This document shows, in pieces, positions 1-9,823 of a stretch of DNA of 64,000 bases (position 1 is its first letter; every line of letters starts with the position of its first letter). The position numbers and the translations under genes were made by a program. The DNA is taken from positions 930,001 through 994,000 of the forward strand of contig JALJCQ010000015.1 of assembly GCA_023091665.1 (NCBI GenBank). Reading direction: 5' to 3'. Under the pieces are notes generated by a model that had not been told where the DNA came from, made no database searches, and saw only the letters and a list, made by a program, of their open reading frames with translations. The DNA comes from Pythium myriotylum. Taxonomy: Eukaryota; Oomycota; Peronosporomycetes; Pythiales; Pythiaceae.

Positions 1-608
1 GCTTTTAATGGTTGTGGTGTTTGATGGGGGGTTACTATCTTCGTTACTTCTGAGCGAGACTTGGGTTTTGTTTGCGTCGCGCGACGACTCTTATTTGCTT
101 TGCTTCCTGTTTCCACCTGCTTCGCTGACGCAGATCCGCGTTCTTCGTCAGCCCTACTGATACTCCTCGCTTCGCAACTCCTGCCATTAGACAGGGTTGG
201 CTGCGGGGATCGATGATCACCCAAACTCTGTAGCCCTCCTTGCGTTTTCGATGGTTGTATACCCTCTATCGTTGACTCACGGACTCGACTCGCAGCTATC
301 AGGTCGTCAAACTCCTTCCGCTGGGTAATCACACTTAGCTTTCCTCGCTAGACAGGAGCGCTATCCCGTTACGCACCTTCAAAGTGATCATTCCACTGTA
401 CTCCTCTTGAACTGAACTCACGAGACTGCGGTAGCGGCTCATAAGCTGCCAAAACATAAAACGAGATGAGGCATCATGCAGTTAGATTGGGCATATCTCC
501 ATACGGAATCACGGTTTGCTATGAGTTCTCGCTCCCGGTTGTGAAATCGAGTCATCTCTGAGTGTAATGCGTCGACATACTGGATATGCATAGGACAACA
601 TAAGTATC
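1..608. other. no gene recognised
   Basis: No long open frame or family motif is visible on either strand. It may hold the 3' untranslated part, or further short exons, of the coiled-coil gene that follows on the minus strand. Confidence 0.4.
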
Positions 609-2850
609 TCAGCGAGAAACTCCTGTGAAAAGTATTGCGACTACCTTCTCTTCAAGATGCCTTGAGAGTTCGTTTACACCTTTCGCTGGGACTCCATCAA
701 GACTTGTAGCTTCAAGACACCGTACCCTCATTTCGAGCGATGCCTTTGCTTGGTCACACAGAACAATAATTTTGCTACAACGATCAGCTGTCAATCGTAG
801 ATCTTCAAAAATACGATTTTGATGGGATGATTCGTCCTCGCAAGCCATGATCAATGAACTTGTGGCGATTGATAGCTCGTTGTGCGTTGTCGTGAAGCTG
901 CAGATGGCTTCTAATAAACAAGTATTCTTCGTTTGCAACGACATGGCGTCCTTCTGAACAGTGCGGATAGTGCGCTTTTGATCTGAGTGTCGGTTTTCGG
1001 CTTCCCGTAGCAAGTTACACCAAGATTCTCGCTCGCTGCCGGCCTGTACGATGGAGCCTTCATAGGTTTCGATTTCATTCAAAATGTGATCCTTCTCTTC
1101 AATCAGTTGGTCGATCCGTCCGTCGACGATTCGTTTTTGTTCTTCAAACCTTTGCTTCAATATCTCGAAAGCTTACAACACAGTACTGTCAGATTCGTCC
1201 ACACAGTGGAACTTTATGTCGGCATACCTGCTTCATTTGCTTCTCGAGTCGCAACCATACCAGAGTATTCTTTTTTCAGATGAAAGAGTTGACGATCCAA
1301 CCACGTTAGCTGTTCTTCTCGAGTCTGCAAAAATGGAGAATGAAAGTCACTCTATAGGATTGCTCAGGAGCACCACTTGTCTCTTACCAGTAAAGTTGCT
1401 TTTACAACTCCGATCAAGTCCATTTCTTCTTTTCGGTGTAAAAGGGCATCACGTTTAAGATATTTAGTCTCTGCCAGACTCGACTTAAAGCCAAAGTATT
1501 CAGCAAAGATTCCCTCGATACCCGAACACAGCTCTTACTGTCAGTAACTCGACTCTTATTGTAAACGCCGATTTTTTCTTTTCCAGCTCAAGGTCTTCAG
1601 GCAGCACAGCCTTAACGTAAGCAGCATTGTCACTTTACATTATCACAAGTTGACTGGGACTTCACTTACCCCCGATCGACGCATCATGTCTTCGACATGA
1701 CGGAGCGCTCTATTTGATGAATGTAATTAGTAAATCGGCGGAATCATTGTGAGAAACACATTCTGACTTCTCCGCTTCAGTTTTCCTTCCCGATAACAAA
1801 CTGAGGTCTTCAGTAAACAGACCGTGTTTATTCTTGTGAGTCTGAAATGAGCTTGACGTTTTAATAAAGTGCGCGATCCCACCCACAAGCCCAGCTTTTC
1901 TTACGTGAGAAAGGTCTACAATATTCGATTGTATCATCCTCATTGCTGTACTTGCTTCCAACAAAGCGGCTTTGCTCAGCTCGAGGTCACAGATCAGTCC
2001 GGCGATTTTCGATTCCGCAGTTGCAATTGTAAACTCCTCAAACTATCCAAACAGTCGTGAGCATCTTCAGTAATAGTGTGCACATTCTCTCTCAATAACC
2101 TGGAGTTGTTGAGCTAGCCCGCGCATTTGCTCCTTTGCCATATAGTGTCGCTCGTTCGCTGCCAAGTATTTCTGGACTTTAGTACACCGCCACTATTCAG
2201 AGAACCAAAAATCACGAGTCCTTACCCAGGCAAACGTACGCGCGTGATCTTTCGAAAGCAACTGTGTGTCGTTGTTCATCTTCTTCAGCATACATCGCCG
2301 CACATTCAAGTTTTTCTCTTTCCGATGCCATGACATTGAGTAAAGCCCTGCACTGGGCTTCCTTTTCTTGGCTAGTGGGTAGATCTGTGGCGACGGGAGT
2401 TAATTCCAGCACGTTGATGGTGCCTGCACTGATCTTCAATCCCGCTCGAGTATCTTTGAGCTTTTTCTCGCGCATTCGGACTTGTTCACTGCAAGAAGTT
2501 CGGTGAGTATTAGGCAGAATCGACAAGCACCGAGCGAACTCGCTCCAAGTTGCCGTTGATCGTCAGTAATCGCTCGTGAGTCTGCCGTAGTGTGCACAAA
2601 AGCTGTGTGCGTTGGCGTAGACATTCCTCCAACTTGTCGACTTCAGACGCGAGGATCTCGCGCTTCTTGGACAGCCTACATCCAGCCGACCGCAATACGC
2701 TTGACTGGTGAACAAGTGCCCTCGACTCTAAGTTTAAGCTTACACTTCGATCGAGAACGCCTCTAACGCCTCGCCATGAGAGCGAACCTCCCCCTCATCA
2801 GCCGCCACCGGCATTTCCTTCCTCACAGGCTCAACGTCGGTGCTGTTCAT
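609..2850 (-). CDS. multi-exon coiled-coil protein, function unknown
   Basis: This minus-strand gene is assembled from several short exons whose translations are all charged heptad-type helices rich in Glu, Lys, Leu and Gln (for example the frames at 2530-2675, 2225-2500, about 2060-2175, 1850-1960 and 609-1160). The start is the ATG at 2850. The first join is clear: exon 1 ends at 2744, a 68-nt intron runs from 2743 down to 2676 (GTAAGC...TAG), and the frame continues from exon 1 into exon 2. Later joins are only partly resolved. The exon 2 to 3 join near 2510-2530 does not close in phase with the best-looking sites, so the model may be wrong there or the gene damaged. The last frame stops at 609. 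Such proteins are often cytoskeletal, kinetochore or centrosome components, but nothing in the sequence says which. I do not recognise the family. Confidence 0.6.
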
Positions 2851-3542
2851 GCTGGTTTCCCTCTCCCCAACTGGAGATTTCCTCCGCCCAAAACATGCCA
2901 GAGTGATGATCACTTCAACACACAATTTTATGTGTGACACCTTATTTGAGAGTTGATGCGTGTATGTCTGTTTGGTCATCCACTGTTGACTGTCTCAACG
3001 GTTCAAGTCGGTACTGTATGCATCCAACAGAGTCAGTTGACATATCTTGCTGCGGTCCATAGGGATGAGCGAGCGTGCATGATCACTTGCTTCGTTCTCG
3101 CGATCTGATAGCATGCTGTGGGTCTACACACAATATGTCCATAGGCCATTGAAGTCCATCCAAGCGACGAGAAACAGTGACGTTTTTGGCGCGACAGGTT
3201 GATTACTTCCAATGTTGCGTCTCAAGTTACAAACATCATTGTTTGATACAGCGATGTTTCTTTGTATACAAAATCAAAGACATAATACTGTTTTAAACAG
3301 TTCGGATCTCCCTTGCAAATCACGAACGCATCCCTCAGGGAAACATGGAAGCCACAGCCTGCTTGGCGAAGAAGTCCGTCCGAAGACAGGCCAGTCTCGG
3401 GGCAGAGAGAGAACGCGAGGTACTGTAACGTGGTGGCGCCTCGTGGTTGGTCGGCTCATACAGTTGCGGATCTCACCCTCACCCGCATCGTGCATTCGCA
3501 GATTGGTCGTGTCAACATTTCGTCGATCACCCGAAAGCCGCA
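2851..3542. other. divergent intergenic region
   Basis: The spacer lies between two genes that point away from each other, so it should hold both promoters. Overlapping open frames at 3212-3784 continue into the next gene and start upstream of its likely ATG. I see no separate gene. Confidence 0.5.
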
Positions 3543-4299
3543 ATGATCCCCCGCATCCTCTGGCACATGGGCGCTGGCCTTCTCAAGCGCAAGCTCTCAC
3601 CACCCGAGCCGGGGGCGCTGCTGCATTTTCCCGGCGTCTGGCGTTCGCGCGCAAGTCTGAAGGACTGCAATTTCGGTGGCAAGCTCGTCGAGAATGCATA
3701 TTTCCGCAACATGGAACTGGCGATCTGGTACGGCTGTGGGTACGTGTGTTTGTGTGCGTGTGTGTAGCGGTTGTTTGGATTTAGCTCATGATACTAATCA
3801 GCGCGATGTGTTCTCGGGCTTAATAAGACATCAAGGCATTCTCCATGCGTGTGCGCGAAACCGATGGTACTTCGTGTTCGGGTCGCAGGGTCTGCGCCAC
3901 TACAAAGACATCAACGTCTTCCAGCCGTACGAAGTGCACACGCGGAACGTGTACTGGGACGACGACTGGTTCTTCCTGCTGGCGCAGTTTCGCTGCCCAG
4001 ACACGAATGAGATCTTCGCCGAGGGTATTTCCCGTGTGATGTTGCGTCACGGTCGCGAACGCGTCGATTCGCGGATCCTCTACGAAGAGATGGGCGTCCA
4101 CGGCCTCGTCGACCGAGAGATGCCCGAGGTCATCCGCGAGTTCTTGGAGTGGGATTCAGCTTGCGAGAAGAGTATGAAGGCCACGAGCGACCAGAACGCC
4201 GTTGTGTTTGCCAACCGCAAGCGTCCGCCGCCGCTCATGTCGGCGTACTCCATGAACCTCCCGTTCCCTGTCCAGAAGCCCCAAGTGAAACCCGAGTAG
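3543..4299 (+). CDS. THEM6-like thioesterase-fold (hotdog) protein
   Basis: The C-terminal part reads as a THEM6/4HBT-type hotdog protein. It has the family's central block 'FQPYEVHTR' followed by a Trp-Asp-Asp strand (WDDDWFFLLAQF) and a basic ERV stretch, in the order seen in animal THEM6 proteins. The likely start is the ATG at 3543. The first exon ends near 3730-3738 and a short intron, about 60-75 nt and ending at one of the AGs near 3784-3803, joins it to the frame that stops at 4299. At least two donor/acceptor pairs keep the frame, so the exact join is open. The product would be about 225-230 residues, the usual THEM6 length. The family's substrate is not well defined, so acyl-CoA thioesterase activity is only inferred from the fold. 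Confidence 0.75.
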
Positions 4300-4724
4300 G
4301 CTCTGCGAGATCCCTAGGGCCGATTTTGCTTCTACATTGTTTTGAATCCCAATTGACATGAGTGACTCATTGCGTTCTGTCTTCCGCGAAGGATCGGAAC
4401 GGATCGCCTTTTCGCGTGCGAGTCAACTGAGCCACGCGCTACCGATGATTATAACCTTCTAATCACCTTCACCGTAAGAAGGTTATCACTTCTCCAAGGG
4501 ATTATTTGCTACTTCAGAGGAATGTGCGGATCTTCAAGCAAGGCACTCATCAATTTTCGAAGGTCTATCCGTAAAGTGCCAAGGTTATTTGGTCTGCGTC
4601 ACGCGAGCGAATCCCTGCGATTGGCGCGCTTCCATGGATCTCTTGTGTTGGAACAGCGACGAAGGTTGACGGTGTCGAAGTGGGCCACGCTGATCACTCG
4701 TCAGTCGCTCGCCCACCTGCAGCC
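4300..4724. other. intergenic
   Basis: A non-coding spacer between two co-oriented genes. The frame entering the next gene is open back to about 4680, but the first good ATG is at 4725. A short inverted repeat (AACCTTCT...AGAAGGTT) sits near 4452-4488. Confidence 0.5.
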
Positions 4725-5561
4725 ATGCTTCGCTCACTCGCGAATCCTCTCCGCAGCCGCAGCCTTCGCTTCTTCGCCAACATGTCGGACGCCAAGATCG
4801 CTCTCAGCCCGGCCGAGTTCCGCGCCTTCAAGGTCACCCAAGTCGAGACAGTCTCGCACAACACCAAGCGCCTTGTCTTCGCGCTGCCCAGCGCTGAGCA
4901 TGAGATGGGCCTGACAGTCGCGAGCTGCCTCGTCGCCAAGGCTGAAGTCGACGGCGAGACCGTCATCCGTCCGTACACGCCTACCAACTCCAACACTGAG
5001 AAGGGCTTGCTTGAGCTTGTAGTGAAGGGCTACCCGACCGGCAAGCTGAGCAAGCACATCGTCGGACTTCAGGTTGGCGACTCGCTCGAGTTCAAGGGCC
5101 CATTCGTGAAGTTTGAGTACAAGCCCAACCATTACTCGGGCATCGGTCTTATCGCGGGAGGTTCGGGCATCACACCTGCTTACCAAGTGATCAAGGAGAT
5201 CGTCCGCGTTCCTGAAGACAAGACTCCGGTCGACCTCATCTTTGCGAACAACACGGTCGAGGATATTCTGCTCAAAGACGAGCTGGATGCGATCGCGGCC
5301 AAGCACGCGAATGTGCGCGTCCACTACGTCCTCACGCAACCGCCGCAGGGATGGGAAGGCCACGTCGGATTCGTTACGCCTGAGCTTGTTCAGAAGGTAC
5401 TGCCGGCGCCGACAGGCGCGAACGTCTTCATCGGCGTATGTGGTCCCCCGCCGATGATGGAGGCTATCTCCGGCGACAAGAACCCCGACAAGTCCCAGGG
5501 TGAACTCCGCGGTTTCCTCAAGACCCTCGAGTACACTCCCGACCAAGTCTTCAAGTTTTAA
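4725..5561 (+). CDS. NADH-cytochrome b5 reductase, mitochondrial (MCR1-like)
   Basis: A single-exon protein of 278 residues. The first about 20 residues are Arg/Ser/Leu-rich without acidic residues, which suggests a mitochondrial presequence. The ferredoxin-reductase core follows: the FAD-binding RPYTP motif near residue 82, the NAD-binding GGSGITP loop near 145 and the CGPPPM motif near 239. These are hallmarks of cytochrome b5 reductase, which passes electrons from NADH through FAD to cytochrome b5 in sterol and fatty-acid metabolism. The C terminus ends in Phe (VFKF), as is common in the family. The start at 4725 is chosen because it places the basic presequence first; a second ATG 19 codons on would give a cytosolic form. 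A 296-residue open frame on the other strand is a shadow. Confidence 0.92.
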   Translation: MLRSLANPLRSRSLRFFANMSDAKIALSPAEFRAFKVTQVETVSHNTKRLVFALPSAEHEMGLTVASCLVAKAEVDGETVIRPYTPTNSNTEKGLLELVVKGYPTGKLSKHIVGLQVGDSLEFKGPFVKFEYKPNHYSGIGLIAGGSGITPAYQVIKEIVRVPEDKTPVDLIFANNTVEDILLKDELDAIAAKHANVRVHYVLTQPPQGWEGHVGFVTPELVQKVLPAPTGANVFIGVCGPPPMMEAISGDKNPDKSQGELRGFLKTLEYTPDQVFKF

Positions 5562-5679
5562 GACGCGGGGATCTTTGGATTCAATTGAGTTGTTCCTATT
5601 AGCATGAATGCTCACGCATACCACCTATAACGACGAAAAATATAAACAACCATCCGCCTTTCGAATATCGTCCATCCGA

Positions 5680-6948
5680 TCAGTTTTCGGTGATCTGCTG
5701 GGTGGTGAGGTGACCCGTTTGGTTCAAGAACGAGATCTGCACGTTGCCGACCGAATCGATCTCGAGCTCCGTAATGCCACAGTTGCTGTAGCGCATTCGC
5801 CCCCACGTACCCTCCGGGTCCACACCGAGGGCGCGGCACACAAACCACCGGATGACGTTGGCGTGGCAGACGACGACACGGTAACGATCGCCCGTACGGT
5901 GCTGCGTCTTCGTTCCGAAGATCTGCGCGAAGTCGGCCTTCTCCTGCTCGCTCAGGTCACATTCCTTGACGTCGAGGTCTTCCGGGATGAGGTGGCGGAA
6001 CCACGTGCGCCACAAGATGCGCAAACGCGAGCAGTCCGAGACCATGTTATCCAGCTTCTCACGTGCGAGGATCTTGCGGTTGGTCGAAGGCAGTGGGTTT
6101 CCGGGCCAGGCCTCGCGGAAGAGCTTGTTCTCATGCATCTCATACCCTCCCTTGGGGAAACTCTGCGCCATCCACTGCGCGGTCTCGACGGACCGCTTCA
6201 TACCACTGTGGTAGATAGGAAACTTGGGGAATCGCTTGAAGATTTGGCGCTGCGTGAGGTATTCGTTCAAGAAGACACCCGTGCTCTTGCTCTGGGCAAT
6301 GCCCAACTCTGTGAGCGGTCCATGGACGTCTTGCGTCGAGTTTTGCGAGATGTGGTACTGGCCGTGGCGCACGAGGATGATGTGCGTCGTGCGGGAGTGG
6401 TCAACAAGCGTGCGGTCGACCGGCGGCTCGACGGTGATGGCAGTCGAGGCGATGTTGATGGCCGTCATCCAGTCCATCAACGCCTGCACGTTGGGTGCCG
6501 TAAGCACACGTGGCGCGTTGGCGTTGCGCAGCGTGAGCGCGAACTGCAGTCCTTCGAGGCGCTCGACGGTCGCGCCGCGCACGTCCATGGTGCCCTTGTG
6601 CGCGCCGTAGTTGTACCGCGCGCTCTGCTCGATGGTGTAGTACATGAGCTCTTGTCCACGCAGCACGAACATGCGCTGCACGAACCAAACACGTGTGAGC
6701 TCGTTCATTGGTTCCATATTTCCCGTTCAATCTCGGGCCGCACGTACGCTTTTCTTGATCTGGAGCCCGCCTTCGCCCTTCTTGTCGAGCTCGCCCTCCA
6801 TGAGCACGTCGTTGGTGAAGATGGTGACGTTGGCGTCGGCGATCTTGCTCTTGGAGAAGACGTCGGGGCTCGGCGGCGGCGGGCCCGACGTGCCGCGGAT
6901 GAGCGACGGTCGCATCATGGACTGGCGGTTGGGCGCGGGCGACTGCAT
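5680..6948 (-). CDS. PH domain-PGAM5-like histidine phosphatase
   Basis: Two exons, 6748-6948 and 5680-6675, flank a 72-nt intron (GTACGT...GTGCAG) that joins exactly in phase; the product has 398 residues. The N-terminal segment (about 33-155) is PH-like: a MEGELDKKG start, an FVLRG strand and a final helix with a conserved Trp. A histidine phosphatase domain follows with the catalytic LVRHGQY motif at about 168-174, the SGMKRSVETA block and the second catalytic His (VCHANVIRW) near 342. The RHGQYH context and the FREAWPG segment fit the PGAM5 branch, which are protein phosphatases, rather than glycolytic mutases. A PH domain would place it at a membrane, whereas animal PGAM5 uses a membrane span, so this would be a lineage-specific anchor. 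The 462-residue frame on the plus strand is a shadow. Confidence 0.85.
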
Positions 6949-8261
6949 GGTCTGGAGGGCTCGAGCGCGGGTCGAACGCCACGCTGCGCGGCGTGAAGCA
7001 GAATGAGCCCGAGGGAGTGGCGAGCAGAGAGCGTCGCGCTCTTCTCTTCCGGCTCGCGGCCTTCCTCTCTGGTGATCCAGACCAGGCCCCGAGCCCATCC
7101 GGCACTTTTACCCGCAACTTGTACCCGTGTGGGACAGCCGGTTTGCTGGATGAGTGTACCGATGAAATGGTACACTGTACCTCGGAACACAGATAGCCAG
7201 AGTGAAGAGCGAAGTCTGCGCGACAACCAGCTGGTGGCCAAGTGGCCGGTTTTACGCACGTTCTGTCAAACGAGCAGCTGTGTACCCATGATTGGGGGAG
7301 GCGAGGACCAAAAGAGCTCTATGTGACGTGTGCACAAGCGTAGAGTCTGCGCCGACGGGCGGTCTCAACACTGACGTCCTTTGATCGATCCTTTTCGCGA
7401 CGAAGACGCTGAAGTGACAGTGTGTCAAGGACATCGCTTGGCACTGACGCGACTTTCCTTTATTTATCGTTGTTTGGTCAGTGGGTGGATGTGGCGACCA
7501 ACATAAACGCCTATCCGCTCAAAAAAATGTGGATTGGACAGAAAACGTGGAATGGCGGTGCTTGCTGAGTCCGGCATTCAAGATGAAAATGAACAAGGAT
7601 CGTACAATATGATCTTCCAATATGGCCCTCGGAGGGCCATATTGGAAGATGGAGGGCCCCTCCAGCTTCCATTTTCCTGTCTTGTTACTGCAATGTGTGT
7701 AATGCTGATTACCTTACACCGGCGCGACGGCGCGTTCGTCTGGAACCTCTCGCGATGCTGCATCGCCATGCATCAGCGTCACTTGCTCTGTCGGCGAATG
7801 CTGCGTCTTTTTTAGGGAGCCAAAACTCATTCTATCAGTAGTGGAAGTGTTTCTCCACCCTTCTTGCTGTCCTGCCGTAACCTGACTGTAAACGCGGGAC
7901 ACTATCTTCTTGTTTCTGTGATTTTGCCGTCCGGAGGGATCTCCGAAATCTCTGCTGTACGCCACGAAGCGAATGTAGAGTATCCAGCAAACAAATGGAG
8001 TTTGTTGAGGGGAAGCTCGCCTGCTTCGCCTGGGTTTTAGAAGGTCCAGAATGGGAATACGATAGTTTGGATTTGTTTTAGTCGATACAAGACCTAGTCA
8101 GCCCGAATTATCGAGGTAGCCATATGGCATGGTTCGTAAAGCAGATACACTGTATGCAGTTTGAAGTTGGTGCAGATGACTTCTCCTCACCTGGGTCTTG
8201 GCGAGACTTCTCTACATCACGAACGAACTCGTGATGGCAAGGATACCTGCTGTAAGGAGGC
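6949..8261. other. long intergenic region
   Basis: No convincing gene. The only outstanding structure is a perfect hairpin at 7612-7650. Open frames of 60-110 codons here lack codon bias or motifs. Confidence 0.5.
7612..7650. repeat. perfect 19-bp hairpin
   Basis: The arms 7612-7630 and 7632-7650 are exact reverse complements separated by a single base. A further GGAGGGCCCCTCC palindrome follows directly at 7651-7663. It lies in a gene-poor spacer, so it is not explained by coding sequence. Confidence 0.9.
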
Positions 8262-9230
8262 TCATGAGAGGTGAGTGGTGGTCCCGCTCGTTGTAGCAGG
8301 TGTCGAGGTTGGGGTAGATGTCGGTGTCGGTGTCGATGCCGAAGTAGTCGTTGGTGTCGGGGTCGGTGTGACTGAAGCAGTAGGACTGGGGGACTCGGTA
8401 GTGTTCGTTGTTGAGCTCGTCGTCGTGGATGTAGTCGTGTCCTCGGAGCCCATGACTGGATCGTAAAACATGGTCTGTGTGAAAGAAGGGAAGACCCACG
8501 CCAGCTCGATGATCTTGTTAGTGACTGTAATGGTGGAGTTGATCGCCTTGTCTGTGCCATCAACTACCGCCAGCGTCGGTGCGTCCATGAACATGCCCTC
8601 GCCCATGTCGACGCGATCAATATCCGTATGGTTTCCGCCCTTGGCCTTCTTGGACATCGAGCTCTCGTTCGCGTTGTTCTTCCCCCTCGCTTTGAGGTAG
8701 ACACCGAACTGCAAACGGTTGGACTTATCACTGAATGGCCAGTCCTTGATCGCAACTGAGAATTTGAGCGAGCCGGCAGGAACGTCAATCGTCTGATTTC
8801 CGTTCATGGCCGTGCCGTTGTCCGCATAGATGGTGGCGGTGAGGTTGAACCAAGTCGGACTCGCAGCTTTGCCGACTGTGAAGTTTGCCACGAAGGACGT
8901 CGACATTGCGTCGATGCCAACTACGGTGATTGGTTCGAAGTCCGACCACGAGGCGTCAAGAGCGTTGAAGTTCTTGGCTTGCTGAACCATCTTGGGTGTA
9001 TTGTCGATCTCTTCGAGGCGAGACATCGACAGTGTGATGAGTTGACCATTGTCGCAATCTCCACTGGGGCAGAGCTCTATCTTCGCGCCCCCATTGCCAA
9101 ACCTGGCCGCAGTCTTGATTGATGTCATGTTATGATCTCCGCGACTTTCCGTTGGATCAAAAGCGCGGTCAGCCGAGACCAGAGATGCCCACGCCCCAAG
9201 CGTAGTCACTGCAGTCGAGATTATCTTCAT
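8262..9230 (-). CDS. secreted Ser/Thr-rich glycoprotein, function unknown
   Basis: The ATG at 9230 opens a 322-residue protein with a signal peptide (about 20 residues, ending near LVSA). A middle region of about 220 residues carries many N-glycosylation sequons (NMT, NFT, NLT, NGT, NQT, NES, NHT, NST), and from about residue 258 there is a Thr/Ser/Pro tail. This is a wall or extracellular protein layout. In this frame the protein stops at 8262, but the adjacent frame continues with a hydrophobic stretch (SLLTAGILAITSS) ending at 8212, as a GPI-anchor signal would. A one-base frame change inside the low-complexity tail may therefore have removed the anchor, or the tail may be polymorphic or misassembled. 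I do not recognise the middle domain. Confidence 0.8.
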   Translation of the reverse strand: MKIISTAVTTLGAWASLVSADRAFDPTESRGDHNMTSIKTAARFGNGGAKIELCPSGDCDNGQLITLSMSRLEEIDNTPKMVQQAKNFNALDASWSDFEPITVVGIDAMSTSFVANFTVGKAASPTWFNLTATIYADNGTAMNGNQTIDVPAGSLKFSVAIKDWPFSDKSNRLQFGVYLKARGKNNANESSMSKKAKGGNHTDIDRVDMGEGMFMDAPTLAVVDGTDKAINSTITVTNKIIELAWVFPSFTQTMFYDPVMGSEDTTTSTTTSSTTNTTESPSPTASVTPTPTPTTTSASTPTPTSTPTSTPATTSGTTTHLS

Positions 9231-9823
9231 CTTGTTGTTTTGAGGTGTGTAGAAAGCAAGTTGTAGACTGAGGTCAGCCAAAGCAAAGCCAGACGTCGGG
9301 CAGGCGATCCTTTGCGACAAGTACCCGTGCCAGACAGATCCTCCTCCCGCGTGATCTTGGAACGGTCGTCCTATAATACGCGGACCGGAATCGACCACGC
9401 ACATGCACATGCTCACCGATCCGGATCGTCTCAGTGGATTCGATCGCAGTTTCATGTGCGACATAACTTTGGGCTGCCAGAATAACGTCGTATCTGACTG
9501 AGTGTATCTGATCTACGGTCGTGTTGTATGGAGCATGGGTCGTGTCACAAAAGATCTCAGGAATCAGGAACGCGACGTACACGTTGAAGTTGGTGGGAGG
9601 CGCAGTGCAGCCTAAGATCTTATTCGCCGGTGTGCTCTCGAGGGAGTGAGAGTGGGACTCTTCGTTTGTTGGGCGTCGCGGAAAAGCGGTGATTGTACTT
9701 TATTTTAGTGCGCATCACCTGCTTCGCATAACTTAGTGCTGGACTGTGTCCAACAAACTCGGAATCTAACGGATTGATCAACGAAGACGCTTCTGCGGGA
9801 GGCAAGATCCCAGCCATCCAGCC
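9231..9823. other. intergenic
   Basis: The spacer between two minus-strand genes should include the promoter of the secreted protein gene at its low-coordinate end. The frame upstream of 9230 is open but has no signal-peptide-compatible start. No other gene seen. Confidence 0.5.

Noticed and set aside
3212..3784. 190-codon frame upstream of the THEM6-like gene as a longer N terminus
   Set aside because: It is in another frame from the THEM6 exon and has no conserved segment.
4734..5624. 296-codon minus-strand frame
   Set aside because: A shadow of the cytochrome b5 reductase gene on the other strand; no motif.
5608..6996. 462-codon plus-strand frame
   Set aside because: It lies antisense to the PH-PGAM gene, has no domain, and is explained by the GC-rich codon bias of that gene.
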